Under the pieces are notes generated by a model. That model saw only the letters and a list, made by a program, of their open reading frames with translations. It was not told the DNA's origin and made no database searches. Shown here one piece after another: positions 18,968-29,415 of a stretch of 64,000 bases of DNA. Position 1 is the stretch's first letter. Every line of letters starts with the position of its first letter. Where the stretch lies: the NCBI RefSeq assembly GCF_000735355.1, contig NZ_JMPI01000068.1, positions 1 to 64,000 of the forward strand, written 5' to 3'. Origin of the DNA: Buttiauxella agrestis ATCC 33320. Lineage in GTDB: Bacteria > Pseudomonadota > Gammaproteobacteria > Enterobacterales > Enterobacteriaceae. The translations under genes and the position numbers were made by a program.

Positions 18968-19444
18968 ATGATGAGAGATTTTGATATGCGTGGACATGGC
19001 CGGGAGCACGGTCGCGGATTCGGCGGCCACCCGATGGCGAAACCACTGCTGATTGGCATTGTGTTTATTGCCGTGTTAAGCCTGCTGGTGATGTCGCTGT
19101 GGAATGCATTGTTGCCTGCGATTATCGGCGTGAAAAGCATTGGCTTCTGGCAGGCGCTTGGGTTGCTGGTGCTGTGTCGGATTCTGTTCGGCGGTCTTGG
19201 GCTGCGTCCAGGGATGTTCGGTATGGGCCGCGATCGCCGTCGTATGCATGAACGCTGGATGCAAATGACACCAGAACAGCGCGAGCAGTTTGTTCAGCAG
19301 CGCCGTGGGGGATTCTGGCGTCATGGCCGCGGGCATTGCCATCATCGCGATGAGCATCATGCCGATCGCCACGAGCGCGGTGAGCATGAGCCTTGCCGTC
19401 AGAAGCCGGAAGATAACGTCCAGAAACCGACGCAAGCTGAGTGA
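18968..19444 (+). CDS. His-rich two-helix membrane protein, ECF-sigma partner
   Basis: A 158-residue protein. The N-terminal tail (MMRDFDMRGHGREHGRGFGG) is rich in His and Gly. Two hydrophobic segments follow at about 27-49 and 57-77. After a basic loop (GRDRRRMHERW) comes MTPEQREQFVQQRRGGFW, similar to the LTPEQ-type helices of Spy/CpxP-like periplasmic sensors. The tail has clustered His (HGRGHCHHRDEHHADRHERG), suggesting metal binding. The stop overlaps the start region of the ECF sigma gene. It could be an anti-sigma or metal-sensing partner; this is inference from operon structure and composition. Confidence 0.75.
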   Translation: MMRDFDMRGHGREHGRGFGGHPMAKPLLIGIVFIAVLSLLVMSLWNALLPAIIGVKSIGFWQALGLLVLCRILFGGLGLRPGMFGMGRDRRRMHERWMQMTPEQREQFVQQRRGGFWRHGRGHCHHRDEHHADRHERGEHEPCRQKPEDNVQKPTQAE

Positions 19445-19449
19445 CGATA

Positions 19450-20010
19450 ATGAAAGCCGGGACGGCAGGACATTCTCGAGTCATGTTGGCGCTCAACGCT
19501 TGTCGCTCGAAGCTGAAAGCATTTATCGTTGGCCGCACGCCGATACGTGATGACGCAGACGATATCCTGCAAGAAGTGACATGGCAGTTGATGAAGGTGG
19601 AGCAACCGGTGGAGAACGTCGCCGCCTGGTTGTTTCGCGCCGCACGTAATGAAATGACCGACAGGGCGCGTAAAAAGCGCGAGCTTCCGCTTTCTGACTA
19701 CTATTCTGACGACGATGATGGTTTTCTTCCTGAAGACGAACTGGCGGAAACGTTGTTTGGCGTGCCACAGTCACCGGAAGACGAATATCTGAGTCAGCTG
19801 CTCTGGGATGAGCTGGAAGATGCAATGTCGGAGCTTCCTGTGGCGCAGCGTGAGGCGTTCGAAAAAACCGAACTCCACGGCTACAGCTTTAAAGAGTTAG
19901 CGGAAGAAACAGGCACTAGCGTCCAGGCCCTGTTATCCCGCAAACACAAGGCCGTGCTTTATCTACGAACCCGTCTTCGCACTCTTTATGATGAGCTAAC
20001 CGAAGACTGA
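19450..20010 (+). CDS. ECF-type RNA polymerase sigma factor
   Basis: A sigma-70 family ECF factor of 186 residues from the ATG at 19450. A GTG at 19441 is also in frame and would overlap the upstream stop as GTGA, so the true start is uncertain. Region 2 is DDADDILQEVTWQLMK with ENVAAWLFRAARNEMTDRARKK; region 4 is MSELPVAQREAFEKTELHGY and FKELAEETGTSVQALLSRKH, the helix-turn-helix for the -35. An acidic linker (DYYSDDDDGFLPEDEL) separates them. It is coupled to the His-rich membrane protein, typical of sigma/anti-sigma pairs. The signal and regulon are unknown. Confidence 0.88.
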   Translation: MKAGTAGHSRVMLALNACRSKLKAFIVGRTPIRDDADDILQEVTWQLMKVEQPVENVAAWLFRAARNEMTDRARKKRELPLSDYYSDDDDGFLPEDELAETLFGVPQSPEDEYLSQLLWDELEDAMSELPVAQREAFEKTELHGYSFKELAEETGTSVQALLSRKHKAVLYLRTRLRTLYDELTED

Positions 20011-20021
20011 GTTAATTGCGC

Positions 20022-20930
20022 TTATTGACCGACCCGCCACGCAACATCACGCATGGCATCGCGGGCTGCCTGGCTGATACCACCAAGCTGGAAAAAGCCG
20101 TGGATCACGCCGAGATAGCGTTGGCAGGTGGACTCAACGCCTTGATCCATCAGGCACTCATGCAGAACCTCGCCTTCATTACGCAGTGGGTCATATTCAG
20201 CGGTAATGATATGTACCGGCGGCAGGCCTGCAAAATCTTCACGAAATAACGGGCTGGCCTCTTCATCCATTGAGTCAAGATCGGGCATATAGGCTTCGTA
20301 GCCTGAAAGCAGCGTATCGCGGGTAATGATGTAGTCGTAGCCATTTTCCTGATAACTGACCGATTCCGCCGTCGCGTCCAGCATCGGGTAAATCAGCATC
20401 AGCCGCGCAGGCAGCCAGTTTCCCGCACTTTTCAGGCGCAAGGCGGTGACCAGAGCAATGTGCCCGCCAGCGCTGTCGCCCGCGAGCGTGATTCGTTCAC
20501 GATTCACTTCCAGTTGTTCCGCCGCTTGCCAGATAGCGTCCGCTGCACGCTCAGCGTCGTCATGCGCAGCCGGGTAAGTGTGCTCCGGTGCCACACGATA
20601 CTGAACGGCAATCACCCGGCAACCACTGTGATAGCAAAGCTGGCGTAACTGATTGTCATGGGTTTCAAACCCCCCGCTAACAAAGCAACCGCCGTGGTAG
20701 TAGATCACGGCGGGGAGTGATCCGGTTGAATTTAGTGGGGAAAATATACGTAACGTGCATCCATTAAGACTGATGTCTTTCACGTCGACTCGGGTTTCGG
20801 TTTCGCCCGCTAAAACAGTGCTGGCGATATACCCAGCCCGGCGTTCGGCAAAAGTTTGTTGGCGTGAAGAAGGGCGGCCAGAGTTAATAAATTCATCAAC
20901 CAGCCCGGCAATTGCGGGTTCGAGGGACAT
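20022..20930 (-). CDS. Alpha/beta hydrolase, HSL-family esterase
   Basis: A 302-residue carboxylesterase of the hormone-sensitive lipase group, which includes E. coli Aes. The oxyanion motif is YYHGGCF, the nucleophile elbow GDSAGG (Ser near 154), the acid Asp is in TAEYDPLRNEGE and the catalytic His in VIHGFF. No signal peptide, so it is cytosolic. The natural substrate is unknown. It is convergent with the sigma gene, with only 11 bp between their stops, and is separated from fdhE by a strong hairpin. The start MSLEPAIAGLVDEF at 20930 is typical of the family. Confidence 0.9.
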   Translation of the reverse strand: MSLEPAIAGLVDEFINSGRPSSRQQTFAERRAGYIASTVLAGETETRVDVKDISLNGCTLRIFSPLNSTGSLPAVIYYHGGCFVSGGFETHDNQLRQLCYHSGCRVIAVQYRVAPEHTYPAAHDDAERAADAIWQAAEQLEVNRERITLAGDSAGGHIALVTALRLKSAGNWLPARLMLIYPMLDATAESVSYQENGYDYIITRDTLLSGYEAYMPDLDSMDEEASPLFREDFAGLPPVHIITAEYDPLRNEGEVLHECLMDQGVESTCQRYLGVIHGFFQLGGISQAARDAMRDVAWRVGQ

Positions 20931-20950
20931 ACTGTGATCCTGCGTGATGA

Positions 20951-20983
20951 CCAGGGCGGATAAGCCAAAGCTCTCCGCCCTGG
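20951..20983. repeat. Stable hairpin after fdhE
   Basis: CCAGGGCGGA and TCCGCCCTGG, ten perfect pairs with a 13-base loop, just downstream of the fdhE stop on the minus strand. No U-tract follows, so it probably protects or punctuates the mRNA rather than terminating it. Confidence 0.7.
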
Positions 20984-20990
20984 GAACTTG

Positions 20991-21920
20991 TTACTCCCCT
21001 TCCCCCGGGAACAGGAAAGGATTGATACTGCTGCGGGCAAAGCCTTCTTGCTCCATGCGTGCATCCAGCACTAACGAGGCTAAATCGTCGGCCACGGCTT
21101 CCACTTTGGCATCTTTTTCCTGATAGAGAATCTTCAGGTAGGTGCCGCAGTCGCCACAGCTTTCCGCTTTAATCGCTGACTGTTCGCTTTCCAGCGACCA
21201 GTAGTTCAAATCGCGGGTTTGCTCGCAGTTGCTACATTTCACACGCACCACGTGCCACTCGGTTTCACACAAGTTGCAGTGCAAGTAACGCAAGCCACTG
21301 GTGCCGCCAATCTGCACGATGCTGGAAACCGGCATCGAACCGCAAACCGGGCAGAACTGGCGTTGCTCGCCGTATTCCGCTTTCGCACGCCCTGGAATCA
21401 GGCTCGCCATTTGCGCCCAGTAAAGCGACAACGCAGCCCAGATGAACGGGGCTTTGTCGCTGGAAACCAGCGCAAAATCAGCGTTAAACAACGCAGTAGC
21501 CATCTCTTCCAGCTCTTGAGTTGAAGCCTTTTCCAGATTTTCGATAACCGCCAGCGCCTGGCCGCTCATCTCTGGTTTTAGCTCAGCAATCAATGAGTTG
21601 AGCAAACGCTGCCAGTGCGGGTCACGCGGCAGAACATGGATATCCAGCGGCGGCTTGCCCGTTTCAGAAGATTTCTGAATCAGCGCCGTTAAATCCATTT
21701 CCAGCGGGTGGTCGTACAGCACCACTTCCTGCGCATGGGCAATAAGCGCCGCAAAGCGCAGGAAATCACCCAGCGGATTGTCGGTCGCCAGTTCGCGCAG
21801 GCGTTCTGCACGGCGGTTGTAGAGATTTTTCAGCCGGGGGAACAGTAACGGCGGGATAGTCTCCGCCGTACGTTTCGCGCTCTTATCCAGCTGGTCTTGC
21901 GGGATTATGCGAATGCTCAT
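20991..21920 (-). CDS. fdhE: Formate dehydrogenase accessory protein FdhE
   Basis: Iron-binding rubredoxin-like accessory protein needed for activity of the respiratory formate dehydrogenases; it interacts with their catalytic subunit before export. The 309 residues equal E. coli FdhE. Four CxxC motifs are visible in the C-terminal half: CPVCG, CNLCE, CSNCE and CGDCG. The start overlaps the fdoI stop by 4 bp (ATGA). Last gene of fdoGHI-fdhE. Its cytosolic location fits the absence of a signal peptide. Confidence 0.97.
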   Translation of the reverse strand: MSIRIIPQDQLDKSAKRTAETIPPLLFPRLKNLYNRRAERLRELATDNPLGDFLRFAALIAHAQEVVLYDHPLEMDLTALIQKSSETGKPPLDIHVLPRDPHWQRLLNSLIAELKPEMSGQALAVIENLEKASTQELEEMATALFNADFALVSSDKAPFIWAALSLYWAQMASLIPGRAKAEYGEQRQFCPVCGSMPVSSIVQIGGTSGLRYLHCNLCETEWHVVRVKCSNCEQTRDLNYWSLESEQSAIKAESCGDCGTYLKILYQEKDAKVEAVADDLASLVLDARMEQEGFARSSINPFLFPGEGE

Positions 21921-22552
21921 TCCTGTCGTTTTTCCTGTTTCTGGCGAACTTCACGATACCATTTCGGATGGTGTTTCTTCGCCCAGGACGTTGTGACCCA
22001 GCCTTCCACCATCGCGGTAATCGTGCCTTTCACCCAAAGGGCGGCGTAGATGTGGACCATAATAACCACAATCAGTGCCACTGCGGCAAATGAATGCACC
22101 ATCAGGGCTACGCGAATCACCGGGATTGAGAAAGCAGGAGCGAAGTAAGGACGCCAGATAATCACGCCGCTCACCAGCAGTAGCACCAGGAAAATAATCG
22201 CCGCCCAGAACACGCATTTCTGGCCGAAGTTATAACGCCCGGTGTCACCCACTTCCTCGTTGACGACGATCTTACGAATATTCTTCGCCCAAAAGATATC
22301 ATCCCGATTGATTAGATTGTGGTGCCAGTAACGGAAAAACATGATGATAAACGAGGCAAACATCACCACACCGACGAACGGATGGAGGATGCGCGCCAGC
22401 TGCGGCGTACCCAGAATGTGCATCAGCCAGTTAAAGGATGGGAAGAAGAACCCCAGCCCACTCACCGCCGCCAGTATGAAGCAGAAGGCGGTTACCCAGT
22501 GGTTGATGCGCTCTGGTGCGCTGTAACGTTGAATGGTCACTTGTTTTTTCAT
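21917..22552 (-). CDS. fdoI: Formate dehydrogenase-O cytochrome b556 subunit FdoI
   Basis: Membrane gamma subunit that carries two b haems and passes electrons from FdoH to quinone. The 211-residue product has four hydrophobic helices, with haem-ligand histidines in [18 protein letters not shown] and [20 protein letters not shown]. Its start overlaps the fdoH stop by 4 bp and its stop overlaps fdhE, so the three genes are tightly coupled. Confidence 0.97.
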   Translation of the reverse strand: MKKQVTIQRYSAPERINHWVTAFCFILAAVSGLGFFFPSFNWLMHILGTPQLARILHPFVGVVMFASFIIMFFRYWHHNLINRDDIFWAKNIRKIVVNEEVGDTGRYNFGQKCVFWAAIIFLVLLLVSGVIIWRPYFAPAFSIPVIRVALMVHSFAAVALIVVIMVHIYAALWVKGTITAMVEGWVTTSWAKKHHPKWYREVRQKQEKRQE

Positions 22553-23454
22553 GGTTTGCGCACCTCGTCATCGTCATGGTGCAAGTTTTCGTCTTCATCA
22601 TCGGCACGGTTCGGGCCAACTCCCACATAGTGGAACACGCTGGCGGCGAAGGTCGCAGCAAAGCCAATAGCGGCGAGCGGCTTCCAGACACCTTTCCAGA
22701 ATTTCACGGTTGGGCTGATGGACGGATTCTCCGGCAGGCCGTGGTACAGCGTCGGCTTGTCCGCATGATGCAGCACGTACATCACGTGAGTGCCGCCAAC
22801 GCCTTCCGGGTCGTACAATCCGGCGTTGTCATAACCGCGTGTTTTCAACTCTGCCACGCGCTCGCCCGCCAGGTTTTTCATCGACTCTTTCGAGCCAAAA
22901 TGAATCGCGCCGGTTGGGCAAGTTTTCACGCAGGCAGGCTCCTGGCCGACGGTCACACGGTCTACGCACAGGGTACATTTGTAGACACGGTTGTCCTCCG
23001 GGTTCAGGCGCGGTACATCGAACGGGCAACCGGCAATGCAGTAACCGCAGCCGATGCACTGCTCGGACTGGAAATCGACAATACCATTGGCGTACTGAAT
23101 GATTGCGCCTTCAGCCGGGCAGGCTTTCAGGCAGCCTGGGTCCGCGCAGTGCATACAACCATCTTTGCGGATCAACCATTCCAGTTTGTCGTTTTGCTCC
23201 ACTTCCGAGAAGCGCATGACCGTCCATGATTTGGCGGTCAAATCAGCCGGATTATCATAAACACCGACGTTGCTGCCGATTTCATCACGCAGATCGTTCC
23301 ACTCCGAACATGCCACCTGGCAGGCTTTACAGCCGATACAGGTGGTGACGTCGATAAGTTTCGCGACCTCTTGCTGACTTCCCCGCGCTTGTGGCGCGGG
23401 CGTGAGGCCGTTGGTGGCGGAACGACGGATAATGTCCTGAGATTGATAAGCCAT
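22549..23454 (-). CDS. fdoH: Formate dehydrogenase-O iron-sulfur subunit FdoH
   Basis: Periplasm-facing beta subunit with four [4Fe-4S] clusters wiring FdoG to FdoI. The 301-residue protein shows the ferredoxin-type cysteine sets [35 protein letters not shown] and CTLCVDRV. A single C-terminal membrane helix ([20 protein letters not shown]) anchors it. It has no signal peptide and is exported with FdoG. It follows fdoG by 12 bp. Confidence 0.97.
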   Translation of the reverse strand: MAYQSQDIIRRSATNGLTPAPQARGSQQEVAKLIDVTTCIGCKACQVACSEWNDLRDEIGSNVGVYDNPADLTAKSWTVMRFSEVEQNDKLEWLIRKDGCMHCADPGCLKACPAEGAIIQYANGIVDFQSEQCIGCGYCIAGCPFDVPRLNPEDNRVYKCTLCVDRVTVGQEPACVKTCPTGAIHFGSKESMKNLAGERVAELKTRGYDNAGLYDPEGVGGTHVMYVLHHADKPTLYHGLPENPSISPTVKFWKGVWKPLAAIGFAATFAASVFHYVGVGPNRADDEDENLHHDDDEVRKP

Positions 23455-23466
23455 AATTCGTCTCCG

Positions 23467-26400
23467 TTACACCTTTTCCACATTGACCAGGAACGCCTTA
23501 AATTCAGGCGTTTGCGTGTTGGCATCACCGACAAATGGCGTCAGGGTGTTAGCGATAAAGCCTTTCTTCGCCACACCTTCATAACCCCAGTGAATCGGAA
23601 TACCGATGGTGTCCACTTTCTGGCCGTTCACATCGAGCTGGCGAATACGCTTGGTCACCACCGCTTTGGCTTTGATAAAGCCACGGTTGGAGGAGACTTT
23701 CACCGTGTCGCCGTGAGCAATGCCGAGTGAATTCGCGAGCTTTTCGCCAATCTCGATAAACTGCTCTGGCTGCGCGATGGCGTTAAGTACCGCGTGTTTA
23801 GTCCAGTAGTGGAAATGCTCGGTCAAACGATACGTGGTGCCGACATACGGGAATTTGTCATGCTTGCCCATCGCTTCCAGGTCACCTTTGAACACGCGCG
23901 CCGCCGGGTTAGAAACCACGTTCGGGTGCAGCGGGTTGGTGCCAAGCGGCGTTTCAAACGGCTCGTAATGTTCCGGGAACGGCCCTTCTGCCATCTTGTC
24001 GATAGCAAACAGACGCCCTAAACCTTCCGGCTGCATGATGAACGGCCCAACGTCAGTGCCAGGTGCGGCAGTGCTGTAGTCGGCAATATCCGCGCCGCTC
24101 CACTTCGCGCCATCCCAGGAGATCAGGCGGCGTTTTTCATCCCACGGTTTACCCGCTGGATCAGCAGAAGCACGGTTATACAGAATGCGGCGGTTGAGCG
24201 GCCAGGCCCAGGCCCAGCCTAGCGTGTTACCCAAACCAGACGGGTCAGCGTTATCGCGGCGTGCCATCTGGTTGCCGTCTGGCGTCCAGGAACCGGCGAA
24301 AATCCAGCAGCCACTGGAAGTAGTGCCGTCATCGCGCAGTTGTGCGAACGAGCTAAGCTGCTGACCTTTTTTCACCAGTACCGCGCCGGTTGCCGGATCG
24401 ACCACGTCCTGCAACGCTTTACCGTTGCTTTCCATCGCCACTTCTTCCGGAGCCGGGTTGTCTGGCGTCTGGTAATTCCAGGTCATGTTCAGCACTTGCT
24501 CAGGCAGCGCACCGCCTTCGCTTTGGTACATATGGCGCATGCGGCTAAAGATACCCGCAAGGATTTCGCCGTCGTTCAGCGCTTCCCCTGGGGCATCCGC
24601 ACCTTTCCAGTGCCACTGCAACCAGCGGCCGGAGTTAACGATAGAACCGTTTTCTTCAGCAAAGCAGGTGGATGGCAAGCGGAACACTTCGGTCTGGATT
24701 TTCGACGGGTCGACATCGTTAATCTCGCCGTGGTTTTGCCAGAAGTTCGAGGTTTCGGTGTTCAGCGGGTCGATGGTCACGAGGAATTTCAGCTTCGACA
24801 GTGACGCAATGACCTTGTTTTTGTTCGGGAACGAGGCGACAGGGTTAAAGCCCTGGCACAAATAACCGTTCACCTTGCCCTGGTTCATCATCTCGAAATA
24901 TTGCAGGACGTCGTAGCCCTTGTCCCACTTCGGCAACCAGTCATAACCCCAGCTATTTTCCGCTGTGGCTTTGTCGCCGAAGAAGGCTTTCATCATCGAA
25001 ACGAAGAATTTCGGGTAGTTGCCCCAGTAGTTGACCTGGCCTTCCAGCAGCGGTTTCGGCGTGTTGGCAGCAAGGTAAGTCTGGAGGTCAGGCTGTTTTT
25101 CATTCGGCAGCGTCATGTAGCCTGGCAGGCTTTGTGACAGCAGGCCGAGGTCGGTCAGACCCTGAATATTGGAGTGGCCGCGCAGGGCGTTGACGCCGCC
25201 GCCTGCCATCCCCATGTTGCCGAGCAGCAACTGAATCATCGCCATGGTGCGAATGTTCTGCGCGCCCACGGAGTGTTGCGTCCAGCCCAGCGCGTACAAG
25301 AACGACGCGGTTTTATCTTTTACGCTGGTCGCTGCGATGTATTCACAGACCTGGATGAAGTCATCTTTCGGAGTGCCGCAAATATTGGAAACCACTTCCG
25401 GCGTGTAGCGAGAAACGTGCTCTTTGAGCAGGTTCCACACGCAACGTGGATGAGTCAGCGTCAGGTCGCGTTTGGCGAAGCCTTTTTCGTCCAGCTCATA
25501 GTTCCAGGTGGTTTTGTCGTATTTACGATTTACCGCGTCATAGCCCGAGAACAGGCCGTCATCGAAGCTGTAATCCTCACGCACAATCAGATTGGCGTTG
25601 GTGTAAGCCTCAACGTATTCACGGTTGTATTTATTGTTATTGATCAGGTACAGCAACACGCCAGACAAGAAAGCGATGTCTGAGCCGGAACGAATCGGGG
25701 TGTAGAAATCCGCCACCGAAGCGGTACGCGTGAAGCGCGGATCGATAACAATCAGCTTCGCACCGTTGTGGATTTTGGCTTCCATCGCCCAGCGGAACCC
25801 GACTGGATGCGCTTCTGCCGCGTTTCCACCCATCACAATAACGAGATCGGCGTTCTTGATATCAACCCAGTGGTTGGTCATCGCACCGCGACCAAATGTT
25901 GGAGCAAGACTTGCTACCGTTGGTCCGTGTCAGACACGCGCCTGGTTATCTACGGCTAACATGCCGAGGGCGCGGGAAAATTTCTGGGTTAAATAGCCGG
26001 TTTCATTACTGGAAGCGGATGCGCACAACATGCCGGTGGAAAGCCAACGGTTAACCGTGGTTCCCTGGTCATTCTGGGCAATAAAGTTGGCATCGCGGTC
26101 AGCTTTCATCAGTTTGGCGATACGGTCAAACGCCGTTTCCCAGCTGATTTGTTCCCATTTATCCGAGCCTGGGGCGCGGTAAGACGGGAATTTAAGACGG
26201 CTTTCGCTGTGGATGAAATCCACCAGCCCTGCGCCTTTAGGGCAAAGTGCACCACGGTTTACCGGATGGTCCGGGTCGCCTTCAATATGGAAGATAGATG
26301 CTTTGGCATTTTTCGCGCCGTCACCGAGGCTGTACATCAATAGCCCGCAACCGACGGAACAGTATGTGCAGGTATTACGCGTTTCACGGGTACGTAGTAA

Positions 26401-26517
26401 TTTGTATTGCCGTGTTTCCGCCAGTGCAACGCCCGGGGCAAAACCCAGTGCCGCTGCTGTAGTCCCTGCCATACCGCCAGCACAGATCTTAAAGAACTGT
26501 CTTCTGCTGACCTGCAT
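23467..26517 (-). CDS. fdoG: Formate dehydrogenase-O selenoprotein subunit FdoG
   Basis: Molybdopterin (bis-MGD) catalytic subunit oxidising formate to CO2 in the periplasm. From the ATG at 26517 (AGGAG upstream) the 1016 codons equal E. coli FdoG exactly, provided the in-frame UGA at 25930-25932 (codon 196) is read as selenocysteine: DNQARV-Sec-HGPTVA. The twin-arginine signal is MQVSRRQFFKICAGG. The [4Fe-4S] site is CTYCSVGCGLL with GALCPKGAG. A SECIS hairpin follows the UGA, and selC is in this window. Automatic callers tend to split this gene into two. Confidence 0.98.
25890..25932 (-). promoter_or_regulatory. SECIS element of fdoG
   Basis: Begins with the UGA at 25932-25930 on the minus strand. 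The outer stem is GACCAA/TTGGTC and the inner stem AGCAA-gtc-TTGCT, giving the G-U-C apical loop bound by SelB. It sits immediately 3' of the UGA, as bacterial SECIS elements require. Confidence 0.92.
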
Positions 26518-26689
26518 GGGTGCTCCTTGTTTCGACATTTTCACATGACTTATAGGTGTATTTTTTTTGCGGTCTGCGCCGCAAAAGTCCACAATCAAAC
26601 CGAACTGGAAATATCCCCTACTCCAGAAGGGTTAGTGTTTCCAGAATACCACATTAGAATTAAGGCTGTTCCAATCAGGTTAAGACAAA

Positions 26690-27514
26690 GTGAACAATTC
26701 CAACCCAAATCAAAGCAAAATTGTGAACGCCGTCACTGGTGCGCGGACTATCGAGCTATGGCAACGCCAGGATTTGCTCGAGTCCAAAGACGACTGGCTG
26801 GCTGAAGAAGTGCCAGTAGCGCTGGTCTACAACGGTATTTCTCACGTGGTCATGATGGCCTCGCCCAAAGATTTGGAACTTTTTGCGCTCGGTTTCTCTT
26901 TATCTGAAGGGATTATTGAATCTCCGGCAGACATTTATGGAATTGATGTTTTATCCGTTTGTAATGGCTTAGAAGTGCAAATTGAGCTTTCCAGCCGCCG
27001 TTTTATGGGCTTGAAAGAGCGCCGACGCTCCCTTGCCGGGCGCACCGGCTGTGGCGTATGCGGTGTGGAGCAGCTCAATGATATTGGTCGCCCGATTACC
27101 CCGCTGCCATTTACGCAAACCTTCGATTTAAACCAACTTGATGCCGCCTTAAACCAGATGCGCGAATACCAGCCGGTCGGGCAACTCACGGGTTGTACTC
27201 ACGCCGCACTTTGGCTTGATGCAAACGGCACCATTCTGGATGGCAGAGAAGATATTGGTCGCCACGTGGCATTAGATAAACTGCTCGGTGCACGCGCTCG
27301 CGAGGCCTGGCACAACGGCGCGGTTTTAGTCTCAAGCCGTGCCAGCTATGAAATGGTGCAAAAATCGGCCCAGTGCGGCGTCGAAATTCTGTTTGCCGTT
27401 TCTGCCGCGACAACGCTTGCCGTAGAAGTGGCAAGCCGCTGCAATTTGACGCTGGTTGGCTTTAGTAAACCAGGTCGAGCCACGGTTTATACGCACCCGC
27501 AGCGGCTGCGATAA
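26690..27514 (+). CDS. fdhD: Sulfurtransferase FdhD
   Basis: Sulfur carrier that transfers sulfur from IscS to the bis-MGD cofactor of formate dehydrogenases. The 274 residues (E. coli 277) contain the signature [20 protein letters not shown], the cysteine motif RTGCGVCG with the essential CxxC, and GCTHAALW. The start is a GTG at 26690 with AGG upstream. Divergent from fdoG across about 170 bp; convergent with frvR. Confidence 0.97.
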   Translation: MNNSNPNQSKIVNAVTGARTIELWQRQDLLESKDDWLAEEVPVALVYNGISHVVMMASPKDLELFALGFSLSEGIIESPADIYGIDVLSVCNGLEVQIELSSRRFMGLKERRRSLAGRTGCGVCGVEQLNDIGRPITPLPFTQTFDLNQLDAALNQMREYQPVGQLTGCTHAALWLDANGTILDGREDIGRHVALDKLLGARAREAWHNGAVLVSSRASYEMVQKSAQCGVEILFAVSAATTLAVEVASRCNLTLVGFSKPGRATVYTHPQRLR

Positions 27515-27561
27515 TAATCACCTGTTTCAGCATTCGTTTTTAATGGTTAGCGGGTAACGGG

Positions 27562-29295
27562 TTAGCCGCAAAGTAACGCCATAAACTGCGGGTAGCTCCT
27601 GATGCGTTCAATCTCATGCGCATCGTAGCGGTTTAACGCATTAGCTAAATAGCTGAAAATCTTTAGCTCCTGGCGCAATGCAGTGCTGGTGCAGGCTAAC
27701 AACAGATGGGCAACAGACTCGCCGTTAATCATCACCGGGTGTTTAAGGCAAATAAAATAGCTGCGAAATTGATTGCTCGATTCACTCCAGCAATGGGGGA
27801 TGGCGATATGATTGACGACCAGGTTTTCCCCTTCAGTTTCTCGTTGATAAACACTGTGCGCATCATCCTTATTTAAAAGCCCCCGCTTCACTAACCTGGC
27901 ACAGATATCTTTGATAATGGTTAGCCACTGATCACCCGGAGTGTTGGCATAAACAAAACTGCACTCCTCAGGGATAAATTGCGGTAGCTTTTGTTTTATC
28001 AATGAATAATCCAGCTTCTCTTTCACGAGATTAATGCCTGCCGGATTAATAATATTCTTGATAACCAGCATTTCCGCCACGAGTGTATCCAGTGGAAAAG
28101 CGCTGTTATTGATAATCAGCGCGGGAGTCATTTCTTCGCACAATGCGTACAACTCCGCAGGGTGGAGCGCGATAACCACCCGGCAATTATGCAACTCACG
28201 TTCAATAGCCAGTTGATTGATAGTGGCGATGGCATTTTGCTCGGCGAGCAAAACAATGGTGTGCTTTTCACCCTGGTTGCGTTCCAGCGCACAGGCGAAA
28301 TACAGGCCTATCAAATCGCTGTCATAAATTTCAATATTCAGCCGCTGCCTGATTTGGTTAATCAGCCCGATGCTGAGATCAAACGCCACTGGCCACGCTG
28401 CCTTCAGGTTGTTCATGGACCCTTGACGGCTCTCTTGTAACCATAAAGGCCGCGCCGCACACCGCGCAATATGAGCAGTCAGGTCATCAATCAGTTGCTG
28501 ATCCAGTTCCCCCAAACCGTGGCTAATCAATAACTCATTCGTCAACTCGCCTATCACTGTGGTGGTGACTTGCGAAGCACTGTCTTGCAGCGCTTTTACC
28601 AGGGAATCGGCTTCCTTCAGCGCGTCATGCGAAAGGTACAGTCCAGCGGCTTCGTAAGCAGCATGGAAAGTCTGGCTGTTGCCTGCCGGTACCGAAGGCG
28701 ATTTTTGATTTCGCAGCGCGTAAACCGCCAACAACAACGTTGCGCAGTATTCAGAGTTATCGCTGATGCCTTCAATATTCTGTTGCAGAACCTGAAAGAC
28801 CCGGCTTTCAAGGTTGAGACTGGCACAGACTGCCGACGGTGATTTTTTGATTAAATTAGCCAAAATGATCAGCTTCTTTCGGCGCGGCTCATCAATATAG
28901 TGCCCGGAGTTTGGCCTGCTGGTGATCCTGAAGCACCGTGAGCTTCGCTGCTTGAGCCGTGCGAGTTGATCGTTAACGATTTTCTCAGGCAAATTGAGGG
29001 CTTCTGCCAGTTGCAGCCGTGTGGTGTACAGGTTCGTGAGTAAGACAAAAAGCATTTTGTCATCGTTATCATGGCGCTGTAACTGCATGAAATAACGGTT
29101 TCTGTCGAAAATATCTAACTGATAGCCACTACCGTTAGTGCTAATGCGTGCCGCATCGCTGAGAGTAAAATTCAGGTAGTCGATATCGCGCAGCACAGTT
29201 CGGCTGGAGACATTTCCCCCGCTCGCCAACTCCTTCATGGTCAGGTTCTGGTTTTCCAGTCTTTCGAGCAGGGACAACTGACGTTCACTAAGCAT
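27562..29295 (-). CDS. frvR: PTS-regulated transcriptional activator FrvR
   Basis: BglG/MtlR-type regulator of the frv operon. From the ATG at 29295 it has 577 residues (E. coli 582). The N-terminal helix-turn-helix is MLSERQLSLLERLENQNLTM with SRTVLRDIDYLNFTL; PRD-type domains follow, and a C-terminal EIIA-like domain contains a phospho-His candidate in NHIAIPHCWSE. The frame is open 30 codons upstream but nothing there matches the family. Last gene after frvABX, 121 bp from frvX. What it senses is unknown. Confidence 0.9.
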   Translation of the reverse strand: MLSERQLSLLERLENQNLTMKELASGGNVSSRTVLRDIDYLNFTLSDAARISTNGSGYQLDIFDRNRYFMQLQRHDNDDKMLFVLLTNLYTTRLQLAEALNLPEKIVNDQLARLKQRSSRCFRITSRPNSGHYIDEPRRKKLIILANLIKKSPSAVCASLNLESRVFQVLQQNIEGISDNSEYCATLLLAVYALRNQKSPSVPAGNSQTFHAAYEAAGLYLSHDALKEADSLVKALQDSASQVTTTVIGELTNELLISHGLGELDQQLIDDLTAHIARCAARPLWLQESRQGSMNNLKAAWPVAFDLSIGLINQIRQRLNIEIYDSDLIGLYFACALERNQGEKHTIVLLAEQNAIATINQLAIERELHNCRVVIALHPAELYALCEEMTPALIINNSAFPLDTLVAEMLVIKNIINPAGINLVKEKLDYSLIKQKLPQFIPEECSFVYANTPGDQWLTIIKDICARLVKRGLLNKDDAHSVYQRETEGENLVVNHIAIPHCWSESSNQFRSYFICLKHPVMINGESVAHLLLACTSTALRQELKIFSYLANALNRYDAHEIERIRSYPQFMALLCG

Positions 29296-29415
29296 TGATG
29301 GCGTACCGGGTTGAAGAAAACATAACCACTTTTGCGATTCGCCCGGAGAATGGCAAGCATCAAAAAACGGGTTTGCGAGATACATTCCAGAACTTACGCA
29401 ATCCCGTAATTATCT

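Noticed and set aside
14481-20930. Search for an integrase or a selC 3'-end direct repeat marking an intact island
   Set aside because: No integrase and no second copy of the TGATCTTCCGCCA end found by eye, so I do not call island boundaries.
25930-25932. In-frame TGA splitting fdoG, as if a pseudogene
   Set aside because: It aligns with the known selenocysteine, is followed by a SECIS hairpin, and the sequence continues without other damage to the exact E. coli length.
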